From: Blastococcus sp. TF02A-35 | GTDB lineage: Bacteria > Actinomycetota > Actinomycetes > Mycobacteriales > Geodermatophilaceae | Direction of reading: 5' to 3' | DNA: 64,000 nucleotides | NCBI RefSeq assembly: GCF_004571075.1 | Contig: NZ_SPQP01000008.1 | Span: 1 to 64,000 of the forward strand | Shown: positions 1 through 7,804 of the stretch, in pieces | How positions within the stretch are numbered: the stretch's first letter is position 1 | Layout of the letters: every line of letters begins with the position of its first letter | Translations under genes and position numbers: made by a program | Notes under the pieces: model-generated | Seen by the model: the letters and a program-made list of their open reading frames with translations, nothing else | The model's database searches: none | Told to the model about the DNA's origin: nothing

Positions 1-136
1 TGGCCGGCGCCGCGGGGGTGGCCGGCGCCGCGGGGGTGGCCGGCGTCAGGGCCAGCTCGGCCATGACCTCGCGGTACGGGCGGGCCTGCGCGGCGGGGCC
101 GCCGCGCAGGACCGCGCCCTCACGCAACGAACTCAT
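1..136 (-). CDS. fliH: Flagellar assembly protein FliH, N-terminal fragment (partial)
   Basis: Only the first ~45 codons are in the window; the rest lies beyond base 1. The start is an ATG (CAT at 134-136), overlapping the fliG 3' end by 17 bp. The peptide begins MSSLREGAVLRGG and runs into an Ala/Pro-rich segment. FliH is the negative regulator and stator partner of the export ATPase FliI, and the position directly after fliG is the usual place for fliH. The Ala/Pro segment is encoded by an 18-bp tandem repeat (2-19 and 20-37, continuing as a third partial copy). The call rests mainly on gene order because the conserved FliH domain is not visible. Confidence 0.7.
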   Translation of the reverse strand, partial: MSSLREGAVLRGGPAAQARPYREVMAELALTPATPAAPATPAAPA

Positions 137-1178
137 CGTCGCCGCCGCGCGAGATGGTCAGGACACCCTGCTCCTCGAGGGTGCGGATGACACCGACCAC
201 CTTGGCCTGGGCCTCCTCGACCGTGCGGGTGCGCACCGGGCCGAGCAGCTCGATCTCCTCGGCGAGGTTCTCGGCGGCACGCTCGGAGAGGTTGCGCTGC
301 ACCTTGTCGCGGACGTCGGGCCGGACACCCTTGAGGGCGGTGGCCAGGTCGTTGGCCTCGACCTCGCGCAGCACCAGCTGCAGGGAGCGGTCGTCGATGG
401 TGACGATGTCCTCGAAGACGAACATCTGCGCGCGGACGGCCTCGGCCAGCTCCGGGTCGCTGTTGTCCAGCCACTCGAGGATCGAGCGCTCGGTCGGCCG
501 CGGCGAGCGGTTGATGATCTCGACCAGGGTCTCGACGCCACCGACGGTGGTCATGTCCTGGTGGGCCAGGATCGAGCCCATCCGGCGGCCCAGCTCCTCC
601 TCGACCAGGCGGACCATCTCCGGGGAGGTGCGGTCCATCGTGGCGATGCGGTGGGCGACCTCGGCCTGCTGCTCGGGCACGAACCCGGACAGGACCTCGG
701 CCGACTGGGCGGCGGTGAGGTGGGCGAGCACCAGCGCGATGACCTGCGGGTGCTCGTCCTTGAGGAAGGTGACCAGCTGGCGGACGTCGGCGTTGCGCAG
801 CGAGGCGAACGGCACCTCGGTGTAGACGACGTTGAGCCGGGAGAGGATGCCCTCGGCCTTGTCCTGGCCGAGGCCGGCGGCGAGGACCTCCCGCGCGAAC
901 TCGACGCCGCCGCGGCCGACGAACTGCTGGGCGGTCATCAGGTTGTGGAACTCGCGCATGACGCCGTCGACGTCCTCGAGCTCCACCGAGCCGAGCTTCA
1001 TCAGCTCGCGGGTGAGGGCCTCGACCTCGCGGGGGCGCAGCTGGGCCAGCAGGACGCCGGCCTCCTCCTTGCTCATCTGGGCGAGGAAGACGGCGGCCTT
1101 GCGCAGGCCGGGCAGCTCGGGACGCGCGGGCACGGCCACGGGGGCCGGGGCGGCGGCGGGGATGCTGGCGAGGGTCAT
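120..1178 (-). CDS. fliG: Flagellar motor switch protein FliG
   Basis: 352 aa, the usual FliG length. FliG sits on the cytoplasmic face of the MS ring, and its C-terminal charged face meets the stator to make torque and switch direction. The N-terminal domain (from about residue 15) opens with a KAAVFLAQMSKEEA-type segment. The middle domain carries the conserved EHPQ motif (DEHPQVIALVLAHL), and the C-terminal third has the FVFEDIVTIDDRSLQ motor-domain signature. The start is ATG at 1178, overlapping the fliF stop as ATGA. A longer in-frame reading to 1496 is antisense-like, Arg-rich sequence over fliF and is rejected. It is co-transcribed with fliF and fliH. Confidence 0.96.
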   Translation of the reverse strand: MTLASIPAAAPAPVAVPARPELPGLRKAAVFLAQMSKEEAGVLLAQLRPREVEALTRELMKLGSVELEDVDGVMREFHNLMTAQQFVGRGGVEFAREVLAAGLGQDKAEGILSRLNVVYTEVPFASLRNADVRQLVTFLKDEHPQVIALVLAHLTAAQSAEVLSGFVPEQQAEVAHRIATMDRTSPEMVRLVEEELGRRMGSILAHQDMTTVGGVETLVEIINRSPRPTERSILEWLDNSDPELAEAVRAQMFVFEDIVTIDDRSLQLVLREVEANDLATALKGVRPDVRDKVQRNLSERAAENLAEEIELLGPVRTRTVEEAQAKVVGVIRTLEEQGVLTISRGGDDEFVA

Positions 1179-2773
1179 GACTTGCTCTCGCTGAGCCAGC
1201 CGCGCAGCATCGCCGCGACCTCGTCGGGACGCTCGCTGACCATCGTCGAGATCTCCCCTCGCACCTTGGCGCGTTCGGCGGCCTCCAGCTGGAGCTGGGC
1301 GTCGGTGACCGGTACCTCGGGCTCGCGGGTGCTGGCCACGCGGAGGCGGTCCAGCTCGGCGAGCATGTCGTCGTCGAGCTCGAGCGGCTCGTAGTCCTCC
1401 TCGGCGTCCTCGCGCCCGCGGCGGGAGCGGAGCCACACGATGAGGACGACCAGCGCGATGCCGGCGGCGATCCCGCCGGTGCGGATCATCGACCACATCT
1501 GCTCGCTGGCCTCGGCCTCGCGAGCGGCCTCCATCGCCTCGGCGGCGTTGGTGGCGGCGGTGTCGTCGAAGGGCATGGCGGCGACCGTGATGTCGTCACC
1601 GCGGGCCGGGTCCAGGCCGACGGCGGTGGTCATCAGGTTGGTCATCTGCTGCTGGTTGAGGTTGCCGGCGACGGCGTCGTTCATGACGACGGACACGGTC
1701 AGCCGGTTGAGGGCGCCCGGGGCGTCCTCCACGACCTCGACGGTCTTCCCGACGGCGTTGTTGGCCGTCGAGGACTCCTTCTCGTAGTTCGTGTTCCCGC
1801 CGCCGGCGTTGGCCGCGGCGTCGGGCATGTTCTCCGGGCCGAGGATGCCGCCGACGGGGGCACCGGTGCCGGTGTACCGCTCCGTGGTGGTCTGCTCCGA
1901 CACCGGGGGCGTCTGCTCGTCGTAGTTGTAGGTCTCCGACGTGGTGTTCCGCTTGGAGAGGTCGACGTCGGCGCGCACGGAGACGACGCTGTTGCCGGGG
2001 CCGACGACCGAGTCGAGGATCTTCTGCGCGCTCGCGGCGAGCCGGTTCTCGTAGTCCTGCTCGACCTGGGAGCGGGCGTCGCCGGCGGCGGGGGTCATGC
2101 CGCTGCCGGGGGCGGAGAGGACCTGCCCGCTGGCGTCGGCGACGGTGACCTGGTCGGGGGACATGCCCTGCACGCTGGAGGAGACCAGGTTGGTGACGGC
2201 CTGGATCTGCTCGCCGGACAGCTGGGTGCCGGGGGAGAGGTCGAGGAGCACCGAGGCGGTGGGCGCGGCCTTGTCGCGGACGAAGACCTCCTCCTCGGGC
2301 AGCGCCACCTTGACGATGGCGGAGTTGACGCCGGCAAGGGCCTCGAGGGTCTTGGCGAGCTCGCCCTCCAGCGCGCGCTGGTAGGTGACCTGCTGCTGGA
2401 ACTCGCTGGTGGTGATGCCCTGCTCGTCGAGCAGCGCGTACCCGGTGTCCTGGCCGGCCGGGAGGCCCTTGCCGCTCATGGCCAGGCGCAGGTCGTAGAC
2501 CTTGTCCTTGGCGACCATGATCGTGGCGCCGCCGTCGGCGAGCTCGTAGGGGACGCTCTGGGCGTTGAGCTCCTCCACGATCGCCGAGGCGTCGGAGGCG
2601 GCGAGGTTGGAGAACAGCGGGGCCTGGGTCGGGGTGGTGATCCAGCTGTAGAAGAAGAACCCGCCGAGCATCAGCCCGACGAGCAGCAGGCCGATGACGA
2701 CCTTCTGCCCGAGGCCGACGGATGCGAACGTGGAGCGGGCACGCTCCAGCGTCCCGGCGAGTGCCGAACTCAT
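1175..2773 (-). CDS. fliF: Flagellar M-ring protein FliF
   Basis: 532 aa. FliF forms the MS ring in the cytoplasmic membrane, the first structure of the basal body. A membrane segment is seen at about residues 24-46 (KVVIGLLLVGLMLGGFFFYS). It is followed by the YscJ/FliF ring-building domain (TPTQAPLFSNLAASDASAIV) and the large FliF C-terminal domain. A second membrane segment lies at about 435-450 (GGIAAGIALVVLIVWLRS), then an acidic cytoplasmic tail that binds FliG. It overlaps fliE by one base (TGATG) and fliG by four, so it is translationally coupled in the flgB-flgC-fliE-fliF-fliG-fliH operon. Confidence 0.96.
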   Translation of the reverse strand: MSSALAGTLERARSTFASVGLGQKVVIGLLLVGLMLGGFFFYSWITTPTQAPLFSNLAASDASAIVEELNAQSVPYELADGGATIMVAKDKVYDLRLAMSGKGLPAGQDTGYALLDEQGITTSEFQQQVTYQRALEGELAKTLEALAGVNSAIVKVALPEEEVFVRDKAAPTASVLLDLSPGTQLSGEQIQAVTNLVSSSVQGMSPDQVTVADASGQVLSAPGSGMTPAAGDARSQVEQDYENRLAASAQKILDSVVGPGNSVVSVRADVDLSKRNTTSETYNYDEQTPPVSEQTTTERYTGTGAPVGGILGPENMPDAAANAGGGNTNYEKESSTANNAVGKTVEVVEDAPGALNRLTVSVVMNDAVAGNLNQQQMTNLMTTAVGLDPARGDDITVAAMPFDDTAATNAAEAMEAAREAEASEQMWSMIRTGGIAAGIALVVLIVWLRSRRGREDAEEDYEPLELDDDMLAELDRLRVASTREPEVPVTDAQLQLEAAERAKVRGEISTMVSERPDEVAAMLRGWLSESKS

Positions 2774-3087
2774 CAGATCTGCATCCTCATGATCTCAGTG
2801 AAGGCCGCCACGGCCTGGTTCTTGATGGTCACGACCATCTCGAGCGCCACGCCGGACTCGGCGCTGGCGATCATGTAGTCGTGCACGTCCTTGAGGTCGC
2901 CGGTGGCGGCCTGGACGGCCAGGTCGGAGGTGACCGACTGCTTGGCCTGGAGTGCGTCGAAGCTGGAGGCGAGGACGGCGGCGAAGCCGTCGGTCGCCTC
3001 GACCGCGGGCGTGCCGCGGGTGCTGCCGGCCACGCCGCTGACGGCGCCGATCCCGACGGGCGGGATGCCGCCGATGGGCATCGTCAC
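2773..3087 (-). CDS. fliE: Flagellar hook-basal body protein FliE
   Basis: 104 aa. FliE is the small adaptor joining the MS ring to the proximal rod. The C-terminal helix (GVALEMVVTIKNQAVAAFTEIMRMQI) has the typical FliE ending, with YxxImR/MqI-like residues. A GTG start at 3087 overlaps the flgC stop (GTGA); an internal ATG at 3081 is possible. Gene order flgB-flgC-fliE-fliF is diagnostic. Confidence 0.94.
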   Translation of the reverse strand: MTMPIGGIPPVGIGAVSGVAGSTRGTPAVEATDGFAAVLASSFDALQAKQSVTSDLAVQAATGDLKDVHDYMIASAESGVALEMVVTIKNQAVAAFTEIMRMQI

Positions 3088-3491
3088 GAGCGCTTCCCGA
3101 GCTGCAGCGCGGCCTGGTAGGCGTTGGTGGCCCGCTCGATGACGGCGAGGTTGGCCTGGTAGCCGCGCTGCGCCATCATCATGTGGGTCATCTGGTCACC
3201 GAGGTCGATGTCGGGGTACTTCACGTAGCCCTCGGCGTCGGCCAGCGGGTGGTCCGGCTCGTAGACCATGCGGCCCTCGGGGTTGCCGAACTCGGCGCGC
3301 GCGACGCGGACGCCGCCCTCGCCGGACCCGTAGTCGACGGCCTGGGCGACGACCAGGCGTTCCTGGAAGGCGTCCTCGTTCGTCCGGGTGACGGTGTTGA
3401 TGTTCGCGATGTTGTCGGAGACGGCGTCGAGCCACTTCCGGTGCGTCATCAGGCCGGACTGGGAGATGCTCAGTGCCTGGAACATGCTCAT
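3084..3491 (-). CDS. flgC: Flagellar basal-body rod protein FlgC
   Basis: 135 aa, normal length. FlgC is a proximal rod subunit exported by the flagellar type III system. The N-terminal rod signature is SQSGLMTHRKWLDAVSDNIAN, with the conserved DNIAN(I/V)NT motif. The C-terminal half has YVKYPDIDLGDQMTHMMMAQ and RGYQANLAVIERATNAYQ, the FlgC/FlgG terminal helix. The ATG start at 3491 lies one base after the flgB stop. Confidence 0.96.
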   Translation of the reverse strand: MSMFQALSISQSGLMTHRKWLDAVSDNIANINTVTRTNEDAFQERLVVAQAVDYGSGEGGVRVARAEFGNPEGRMVYEPDHPLADAEGYVKYPDIDLGDQMTHMMMAQRGYQANLAVIERATNAYQAALQLGKRS

Positions 3492-3492
3492 G

Positions 3493-3840
3493 TCAGTTCG
3501 TCCTCAGTGCCGTGCGCATCGAGCTGTACTTGCCGTCGAGCGCGTTGATCGCCATCTGGTAGCGCAGGCCGGTCTCGGTCGCGATGACCGTCTCGGCGTC
3601 CAAATTGACGTTGTTGCCGTTGGTGTTGGTCGGCTCCAGCGAGCGGAGCGTGGTGCCGCCCGTGATCGCCGGCGTCTGACCGCTGCTGACGGCCCCGCGC
3701 AGCGACGTCTCGAAGTCCGTCCGCCCGGCCAGGAAGCCGGGGGTGTTGACGTTCGCGATGTTGTCGGCGGTGACCCGCTGCCGCTGGGCGAGCCCGGCGA
3801 GGGCTGCCTTGAGCACCGTCGACGTGGCGTCGGCGATCAT
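3493..3840 (-). CDS. flgB: Flagellar basal-body rod protein FlgB
   Basis: 115 aa from the ATG at 3840, close to the family's usual length. FlgB is a proximal rod protein. The rod motif RVTADNIANVNTPGFLAGRT is near residue 25. The C-terminus (TGLRYQMAINALDGKYSSMRTALR) matches the FlgB terminal helix. An in-frame extension to 3966 is rejected because a good flagellar-sigma promoter at 3963-3990 would put the transcription start at the extension. FlgB heads the rod/MS-ring operon. Confidence 0.93.
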   Translation of the reverse strand: MIADATSTVLKAALAGLAQRQRVTADNIANVNTPGFLAGRTDFETSLRGAVSSGQTPAITGGTTLRSLEPTNTNGNNVNLDAETVIATETGLRYQMAINALDGKYSSMRTALRTN

Positions 3841-3898
3841 CGAGCGGCGGGCCGGCAGGTGGAGCAGGACACGATCGACCTCCGGGGTAGGCGGAAGA

Positions 3899-3916
3899 GC
3901 ACTCGCGAGCGAGTGC
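3899..3916. promoter_or_regulatory. Inverted repeat in the flgB leader
   Basis: Perfect inverted repeat GCACTCG-CGAG-CGAGTGC between the predicted flgB transcription start (~3956) and the flgB start codon (3840). It could be an operator or an RNA hairpin in the long leader. The function is unproven. Confidence 0.4.
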
Positions 3917-3962
3917 GGGGCCGCCGATCCGTGGCGAAGGTGTTGCTCTCCGTGCAGTAGCT

Positions 3963-3990
3963 CCATCGGCAGCCGGCCCGGAGCGGTTGA
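3963..3990 (-). promoter_or_regulatory. Flagellar-sigma (FliA/WhiG-type) promoter for flgB operon
   Basis: Reading the minus strand: -35 TCAA (3990-3987), 16-bp spacer, -10 GCCGATGG (3970-3963). The known FliA/WhiG consensus is TAAA-N15/16-GCCGATAA. The same arrangement recurs before fliC and flgN. The predicted leader to the flgB ATG is about 115 nt. Confidence 0.65.
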
Positions 3991-4154
3991 CCGAGCGGGG
4001 GCACGGGAGGGACGTCAGGACCCGGGAGGGTCGACCGTGGCGCGTGTGACCAGCGGTGCGGTGGTCGCGTAGCGGGCCGACCGGGACTGGGGAGTTGGCA
4101 CCTTCCGTGCCCGGGGCCGGCGTCTGCGCTGCTCGGACCCCGGAAGACGACGAA

Positions 4155-4184
4155 CGCCCCGTCGCCGGTGACGGCGACGGGGCG
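4155..4184 (-). terminator. Hairpin terminator after the glycosyltransferase gene
   Basis: 13-bp perfect stem (CGCCCCGTCGCCG / CGGCGACGGGGCG) with a GTGA loop, 20 bases past the stop of the minus-strand glycosyltransferase at 4204. No T-tract follows, as is common in high-GC actinobacteria. It insulates that gene from the flgB promoter region. Confidence 0.7.
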
Positions 4185-4203
4185 TGCGTGCGGTGGGGTG
4201 GGG

Positions 4204-5295
4204 TCAGCGAGCGGCGGAGGCCAGCCGGCGGCCGTCCCCGGCGCGCGTGCGGTTCTCCCGCGCGGCGCGCCAGGCAGCCGCCCAGCGCTCGGCGGTGTGC
4301 TCGGTGAGGTGGTGGGCCAGGACCTGCTCGCGGGCGGCCGCGGCCACCTCGCGACGCCGGTCGGCGTCGCGGACGCCGGCGGTGAGCCACTTGGCCCAGT
4401 CCTTCGGCGAGCGGGCCGGCATGCCGAGCCCGAGCCGCTCGTACTCCTCGGTGCGCGCCCGCACGCAGTAGACGCCGCGCGCCGAGTACTCCAGCGGCTT
4501 CAGCCAGCTCTTCGAGGTGTTGAAGCGGTCCACCCGCAGCGGCGCGATGCCGATGTCGAAGAGCTCGCCCAGCCGGACGGCGTAGGAGTCGACGTCCATC
4601 TCCCAGGGCACCTCCTCCGGCTCGTCGGGCAGGTGCAGGCGCTCCTTCAGGTCCCACTTCTGGCCGAAGATGACCAGCCGGCTCTGCCCGCGGGTGCGGT
4701 CCAGGGCCTGCTGCAGGCCCGACCCCATCTCCTGCAGGTCGTACGGGTGGCTCGGCACGCTGCCGGCCCAGCCGATGGTGACGGTGTCCGGGGTGCGCTC
4801 GTAGGCCGGCGGCAGCTCCGCCGTGCGGCGGGGGACGGCGTTCTCGACGACGACCCCGCGGCCGTGGCGGGCGTACTCCTTGAGCAGCGCCGGCGTCGAC
4901 GTCGTCACCAGGTCCGCCTCGCGGGCGGCCTGGGCGGCGAACTCGCTGTTGCCGGCGCGGACCAGGGCGCTGTGCCCCATGTGGCCGTAGGGCACGGCCG
5001 AGAGCAGGTCGTCCATCTCGACGACGACCGCGACGCCCTGCGCCTGCAGGAGGCGCTGGATCTGCAGCATCTCGGCGGTCTTGGGCAGCTGCAGGACGAC
5101 GACGTCGGCACCCTGGGCGTCGACGTCGACGACCTCCATCGCACCGTCCTCGCCGACCGGGCGCATCGTGGTGCCGATGCCGCGGGCGACCGCGACCTCG
5201 ATGCCGAGGTCCGCGGCCTGGACGGCGCGGGCCGGCTCCTCGATGCGGTAGTACGTGGAGCCCTGGGCGATCGCGTGCGTGAGCAGTACGCGCAT
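4204..5295 (-). CDS. Glycosyltransferase-like protein within the flagellar locus
   Basis: 363 aa. The N-terminal half starts MRVLLTHAIAQGSTYYRIEEP, a Rossmann-type opening, and has a repeated sheet/helix pattern. The C-terminal half has TIGWAGSVPSHPYD, DIGIAPLRVDRFNTSKSWLK and LKPLEYSARGVYCV. That is the acceptor/donor-site arrangement of GT-B (GT4-like) enzymes, with a conserved E in the PLEY motif. Lying between flgB and fliD/fliS, it may glycosylate flagellin or another surface protein, but the substrate cannot be read from sequence. It has its own terminator at 4155-4184. A GCCGATGA box lies upstream at 5377-5384 without a recognisable -35. Confidence 0.75.
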   Translation of the reverse strand: MRVLLTHAIAQGSTYYRIEEPARAVQAADLGIEVAVARGIGTTMRPVGEDGAMEVVDVDAQGADVVVLQLPKTAEMLQIQRLLQAQGVAVVVEMDDLLSAVPYGHMGHSALVRAGNSEFAAQAAREADLVTTSTPALLKEYARHGRGVVVENAVPRRTAELPPAYERTPDTVTIGWAGSVPSHPYDLQEMGSGLQQALDRTRGQSRLVIFGQKWDLKERLHLPDEPEEVPWEMDVDSYAVRLGELFDIGIAPLRVDRFNTSKSWLKPLEYSARGVYCVRARTEEYERLGLGMPARSPKDWAKWLTAGVRDADRRREVAAAAREQVLAHHLTEHTAERWAAAWRAARENRTRAGDGRRLASAAR

Positions 5296-5468
5296 GGGTG
5301 ACCCTTCTCGTGTGTGGCCGCGGCCGGTGGGCGCGGGGGGCTGGCCCCGACGTCGCAGCCGGTGCTCGCCCCTACCTCATCGGCAGTCGGGCGGCCGGAC
5401 CGGCCACGGCGGCCGGAATTCGGCGGCGCGGGGCCCGGTGGCGCGGCGGACGGGCCGTCGCGGACGGG

Positions 5469-5903
5469 TCAGAGCGCGCGGTCGATGAACGACGCGACCG
5501 GGCGCTCGGTGCCGTAGGACATGCGCGCGGCGAGGTCGCGCTGCTTCTGGGACTGCATGATGCGCTCGACGAGCGCCTCGGCGACCGCCAGCTGGTGCTG
5601 CAGCAGGCGGGCGGCGCGCTCGCGGAGGTCGGGCGGGATGGGCCCTAGACCGGTCGGGGGGATCCAGTCGGTGGTGCGCCGGCCCCAGGCGGTGATCTCC
5701 TCGGCCCGTCCGCGGGCGAGGGTCTCCTGCGCGGCGAGGACGTCGCCCTCGAGCTGGGTGAGGGCCTCGTGCCAGTCGACGGGGCGGCGGCGGTCACCGT
5801 GGTCGCCGGCCTCCCTGTCGGAGGTGCCGGGCCGGGCCGGCGGCGCGTACGGGCTGAAGCCGGAGCCCGCCGCGGCCGAGCCGCTGACCGGGCCCACGGT
5901 CAC
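5469..5903 (-). CDS. Small helical protein after fliS, probable FliT-type chaperone
   Basis: 144 aa from the GTG at 5903, which overlaps the fliS stop (GTGA). An extension to 6071 is Arg/Gly-rich sequence overlapping fliS and is rejected. The first ~35 residues are Pro/Gly-rich and probably disordered. The rest is predicted helical (HEALTQLEGDVLAAQETLAR; LLQHQLAVAEALVERIMQSQ) and ends SFIDRAL. Its place directly after fliD-fliS is that of fliT, the FliD/export chaperone, and size and helicity fit. Identity to FliT is inferred from position because sequence conservation in this family is low. Confidence 0.6.
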   Translation of the reverse strand: MTVGPVSGSAAAGSGFSPYAPPARPGTSDREAGDHGDRRRPVDWHEALTQLEGDVLAAQETLARGRAEEITAWGRRTTDWIPPTGLGPIPPDLRERAARLLQHQLAVAEALVERIMQSQKQRDLAARMSYGTERPVASFIDRAL

Positions 5904-6286
5904 GACGGAACGCCCGCCAGCGAGGCGGCGGCCTGCCGCCACGCGTCGCGCAGCGGCTCGACGACCGCCCGGCAGGACGCGATGCGGTTGCCGTCCAGCT
6001 TGAGGTTGGCCTGGACCAGCTCGTTGACCAGCCACTTGTACAGGGCGGCCAGGCGCGGCCCGCCCTCCCACACGTCCACCTGGAGGCTGGACAGCAGCTC
6101 CAGGACGATCGACTGCGCGTGCTGCAGCTCCTCGTTGGCCCGGGCCCGGTTGCCCTCCGCGACGGCCAGCTGAGCGCGCTCGAGGTCGAGGGTCAGGCGG
6201 TCGTACAGCATGACCAGCACCTGCTGCGGCGAGGCGGTGGCGACGGAGTCGCCGAGGTAGCGGGCGCGAAGCGAAGCAGCACTCAT
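5900..6286 (-). CDS. fliS: Flagellin export chaperone FliS
   Basis: 128 aa. FliS binds the flagellin C-terminus in the cytoplasm and keeps it unpolymerised until export. Family features: RYLGDSVATASPQQVLVMLYDRL near the N-terminus (the conserved Y and the P-x-x-L-v-x-mLYDrl motif), a central four-helix-bundle pattern, and LYKWLVNELVQANLKLD toward the C-terminus. In Bacillus-type circuits FliS also cooperates with FliW and CsrA, both encoded in this window. It is followed with a 4-base overlap by the FliT-like gene. Confidence 0.94.
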   Translation of the reverse strand: MSAASLRARYLGDSVATASPQQVLVMLYDRLTLDLERAQLAVAEGNRARANEELQHAQSIVLELLSSLQVDVWEGGPRLAALYKWLVNELVQANLKLDGNRIASCRAVVEPLRDAWRQAAASLAGVPS

Positions 6287-6332
6287 CGGGAAGGGCTCCT
6301 GAAGCGAAGAGTCGAGCGGGGTGGGGCGGAGG

Positions 6333-7679
6333 TCAGGACAGCGAGCCGAGCTGGCCGGCCAGCCAGTTGGACTGGTTGGTCAGCGAGCTCAGCGCGGTCT
6401 CCATGGCGGTGAACTGCCGGGTCAGGGCGACCTTGCGGGCGGCCAGCCGGAGGTCCCAGGCGGCGATCCGGTCCTTGATGTCACGGGCGAGCGAGTCCTG
6501 GCCGGTCGCCATGTTCGTGAGGCTGCCGGTGGTCGCGTCGGAGGCGGCCTTGGCGACGTCGCGGACGCGGGCGGCCAGGCCCGTGACGGCGTCGGGGTCA
6601 CCGGCCGCGCCGCTGCCGGCCACGAGCCGCTGGGCGAGCTCGGGGTCGGACTTGAGGGCGGCGGTGAACTTCTCCTTGTCGAAGGTGACCAGGCCCTCGC
6701 GGGTGGTCTGGAACCCGACCTCGGCCGGCGAGCGGTCCTCGCCGACGGCCTCGGAGACGGCCGCGAGCAGCTGGCCGGCGATGGAGGTCACCGCGTACTC
6801 GCCGCGGAGCGCGGCCTTGCTGCCCGGCTGGTTGTCCGTGTAGGTCTTGATCGTCGAGATCGCCTTGTTGATCGAGTCCACGAAGCCGGAGACCTTGGCC
6901 GTCACGGCGCCGGGGTCGGCGGCCACGGTGACGGTCACCGGGGTGGACTCGGGCTTGCTCACCGTGAAGGTGGTGCCGGGGAGCACGCCCTCGAACGTGT
7001 TGGTGGCCGAGGTGATCGAGTACGCCGTCGTCCCGGCGCCGCTGCCGCCGACCCGCAGCTCGGCGTCCTGGCCGGTGCTGTTGAGGGAGAACTCGGTGCC
7101 GCCGACGGTGAAGCCGGCGGTCTTGCCCGACGTCGCCGCGGTGATCTGGAGGGCGAACTGCCCGGGGGAGACCTGGACGGCCGACGCCTTGAGGCCGAGG
7201 GCCGTCTGGGCGTTGATCTTGGCCGCGGCCTCCTCGAGGGTCTCGCTGCCGTCGAGGGTGACCGTGCCCTTGCTGGTGGTGCCGTCGGCGGAGCGGATGT
7301 CCAGGCTGCCCAGCCCGGCGGCGGTGGTCGTGCTCGACCAGCGGCCGGTGCTGACGCTGGAGGCGGTGGTCGCCACCTTGTCGACGGTGAAGGTGAGGGA
7401 CGCCGGCTGCGCGTAGGAGGCGGCGGTGACGGCGACCGAGGGCGCGGTGCTGCTGGCGGCGGCGCTGCTCCAGGACTCGGGCTTGAGCAGCGACTCGGCG
7501 GAGGTGGTCAGCGCGGCGAGCCCGCTGTTCACGGTGCGGTAGGCGCTGGCGGTGGTCTCGGTGGCCGAGAGCCGGGTCTTGAGCGCGGTCTGCGACCGGG
7601 CCTCCAGCTGCAGCAGCTGGGTGATCATCGTGCCCGTGTCCATCCCGGACACCAGGCCGGTGTTGATGCTCATCGTCAT
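6333..7679 (-). CDS. fliD: Flagellar hook-associated protein 2, filament cap FliD
   Basis: 448 aa from MTMSINTG at 7679. A longer reading to 7757 runs into the terminator hairpin and is rejected. FliD caps the growing filament and folds flagellin subunits. The N-terminal FliD domain has SGMDTGTMITQLLQLEARSQ. A middle Ser/Thr-rich region with FliD repeats follows, and a C-terminal domain (LASLTNQSNWLAGQL-like end) with the coiled coil used for assembly. Downstream are fliS and the fliT-like gene. Upstream lies a strong terminator after fliC, so transcription must come from read-through or an unrecognised promoter. Confidence 0.94.
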   Translation of the reverse strand: MTMSINTGLVSGMDTGTMITQLLQLEARSQTALKTRLSATETTASAYRTVNSGLAALTTSAESLLKPESWSSAAASSTAPSVAVTAASYAQPASLTFTVDKVATTASSVSTGRWSSTTTAAGLGSLDIRSADGTTSKGTVTLDGSETLEEAAAKINAQTALGLKASAVQVSPGQFALQITAATSGKTAGFTVGGTEFSLNSTGQDAELRVGGSGAGTTAYSITSATNTFEGVLPGTTFTVSKPESTPVTVTVAADPGAVTAKVSGFVDSINKAISTIKTYTDNQPGSKAALRGEYAVTSIAGQLLAAVSEAVGEDRSPAEVGFQTTREGLVTFDKEKFTAALKSDPELAQRLVAGSGAAGDPDAVTGLAARVRDVAKAASDATTGSLTNMATGQDSLARDIKDRIAAWDLRLAARKVALTRQFTAMETALSSLTNQSNWLAGQLGSLS

Positions 7680-7723
7680 GTCACTGGCTCCTGGGTCGAC
7701 GGGACGGGGCGGGGCGTAAGCAA

Positions 7724-7757
7724 GTGAGGGGGGAGGCACGGAGGCCTCCCCCCTCAC
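7724..7757 (-). terminator. Strong hairpin terminator after fliC
   Basis: 14-bp perfect stem (GTGAGGGGGGAGGC / GCCTCCCCCCTCAC) with a 6-nt loop, 48 bases past the fliC stop on the minus strand. Two smaller hairpins, CTGAGG/CCTCAG and CTGATC/GATCAG, lie between it and the stop. The group would separate abundant fliC mRNA from the fliD operon. Confidence 0.75.
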
Positions 7758-7804
7758 CCGGGGTGATGCTGAGGGTCTTGCCTCAGCTACTCAGCTGATC
7801 GGGA

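Noticed and set aside
18-1394. Long plus-strand frames across fliG/fliF
   Set aside because: GC-rich shadow frames opposite well-identified flagellar genes.
1179-1496. Upstream extension of fliG
   Set aside because: Arg-rich reading overlapping fliF on the same strand in another frame; the ATGA-coupled start at 1178 matches family length.
5377-5384. GCCGATGA box on the minus strand upstream of the glycosyltransferase, like the flagellar-sigma -10
   Set aside because: No TCAA/TAAA-like -35 at 15-17 bases, unlike the three accepted promoters. Kept only as a remark.
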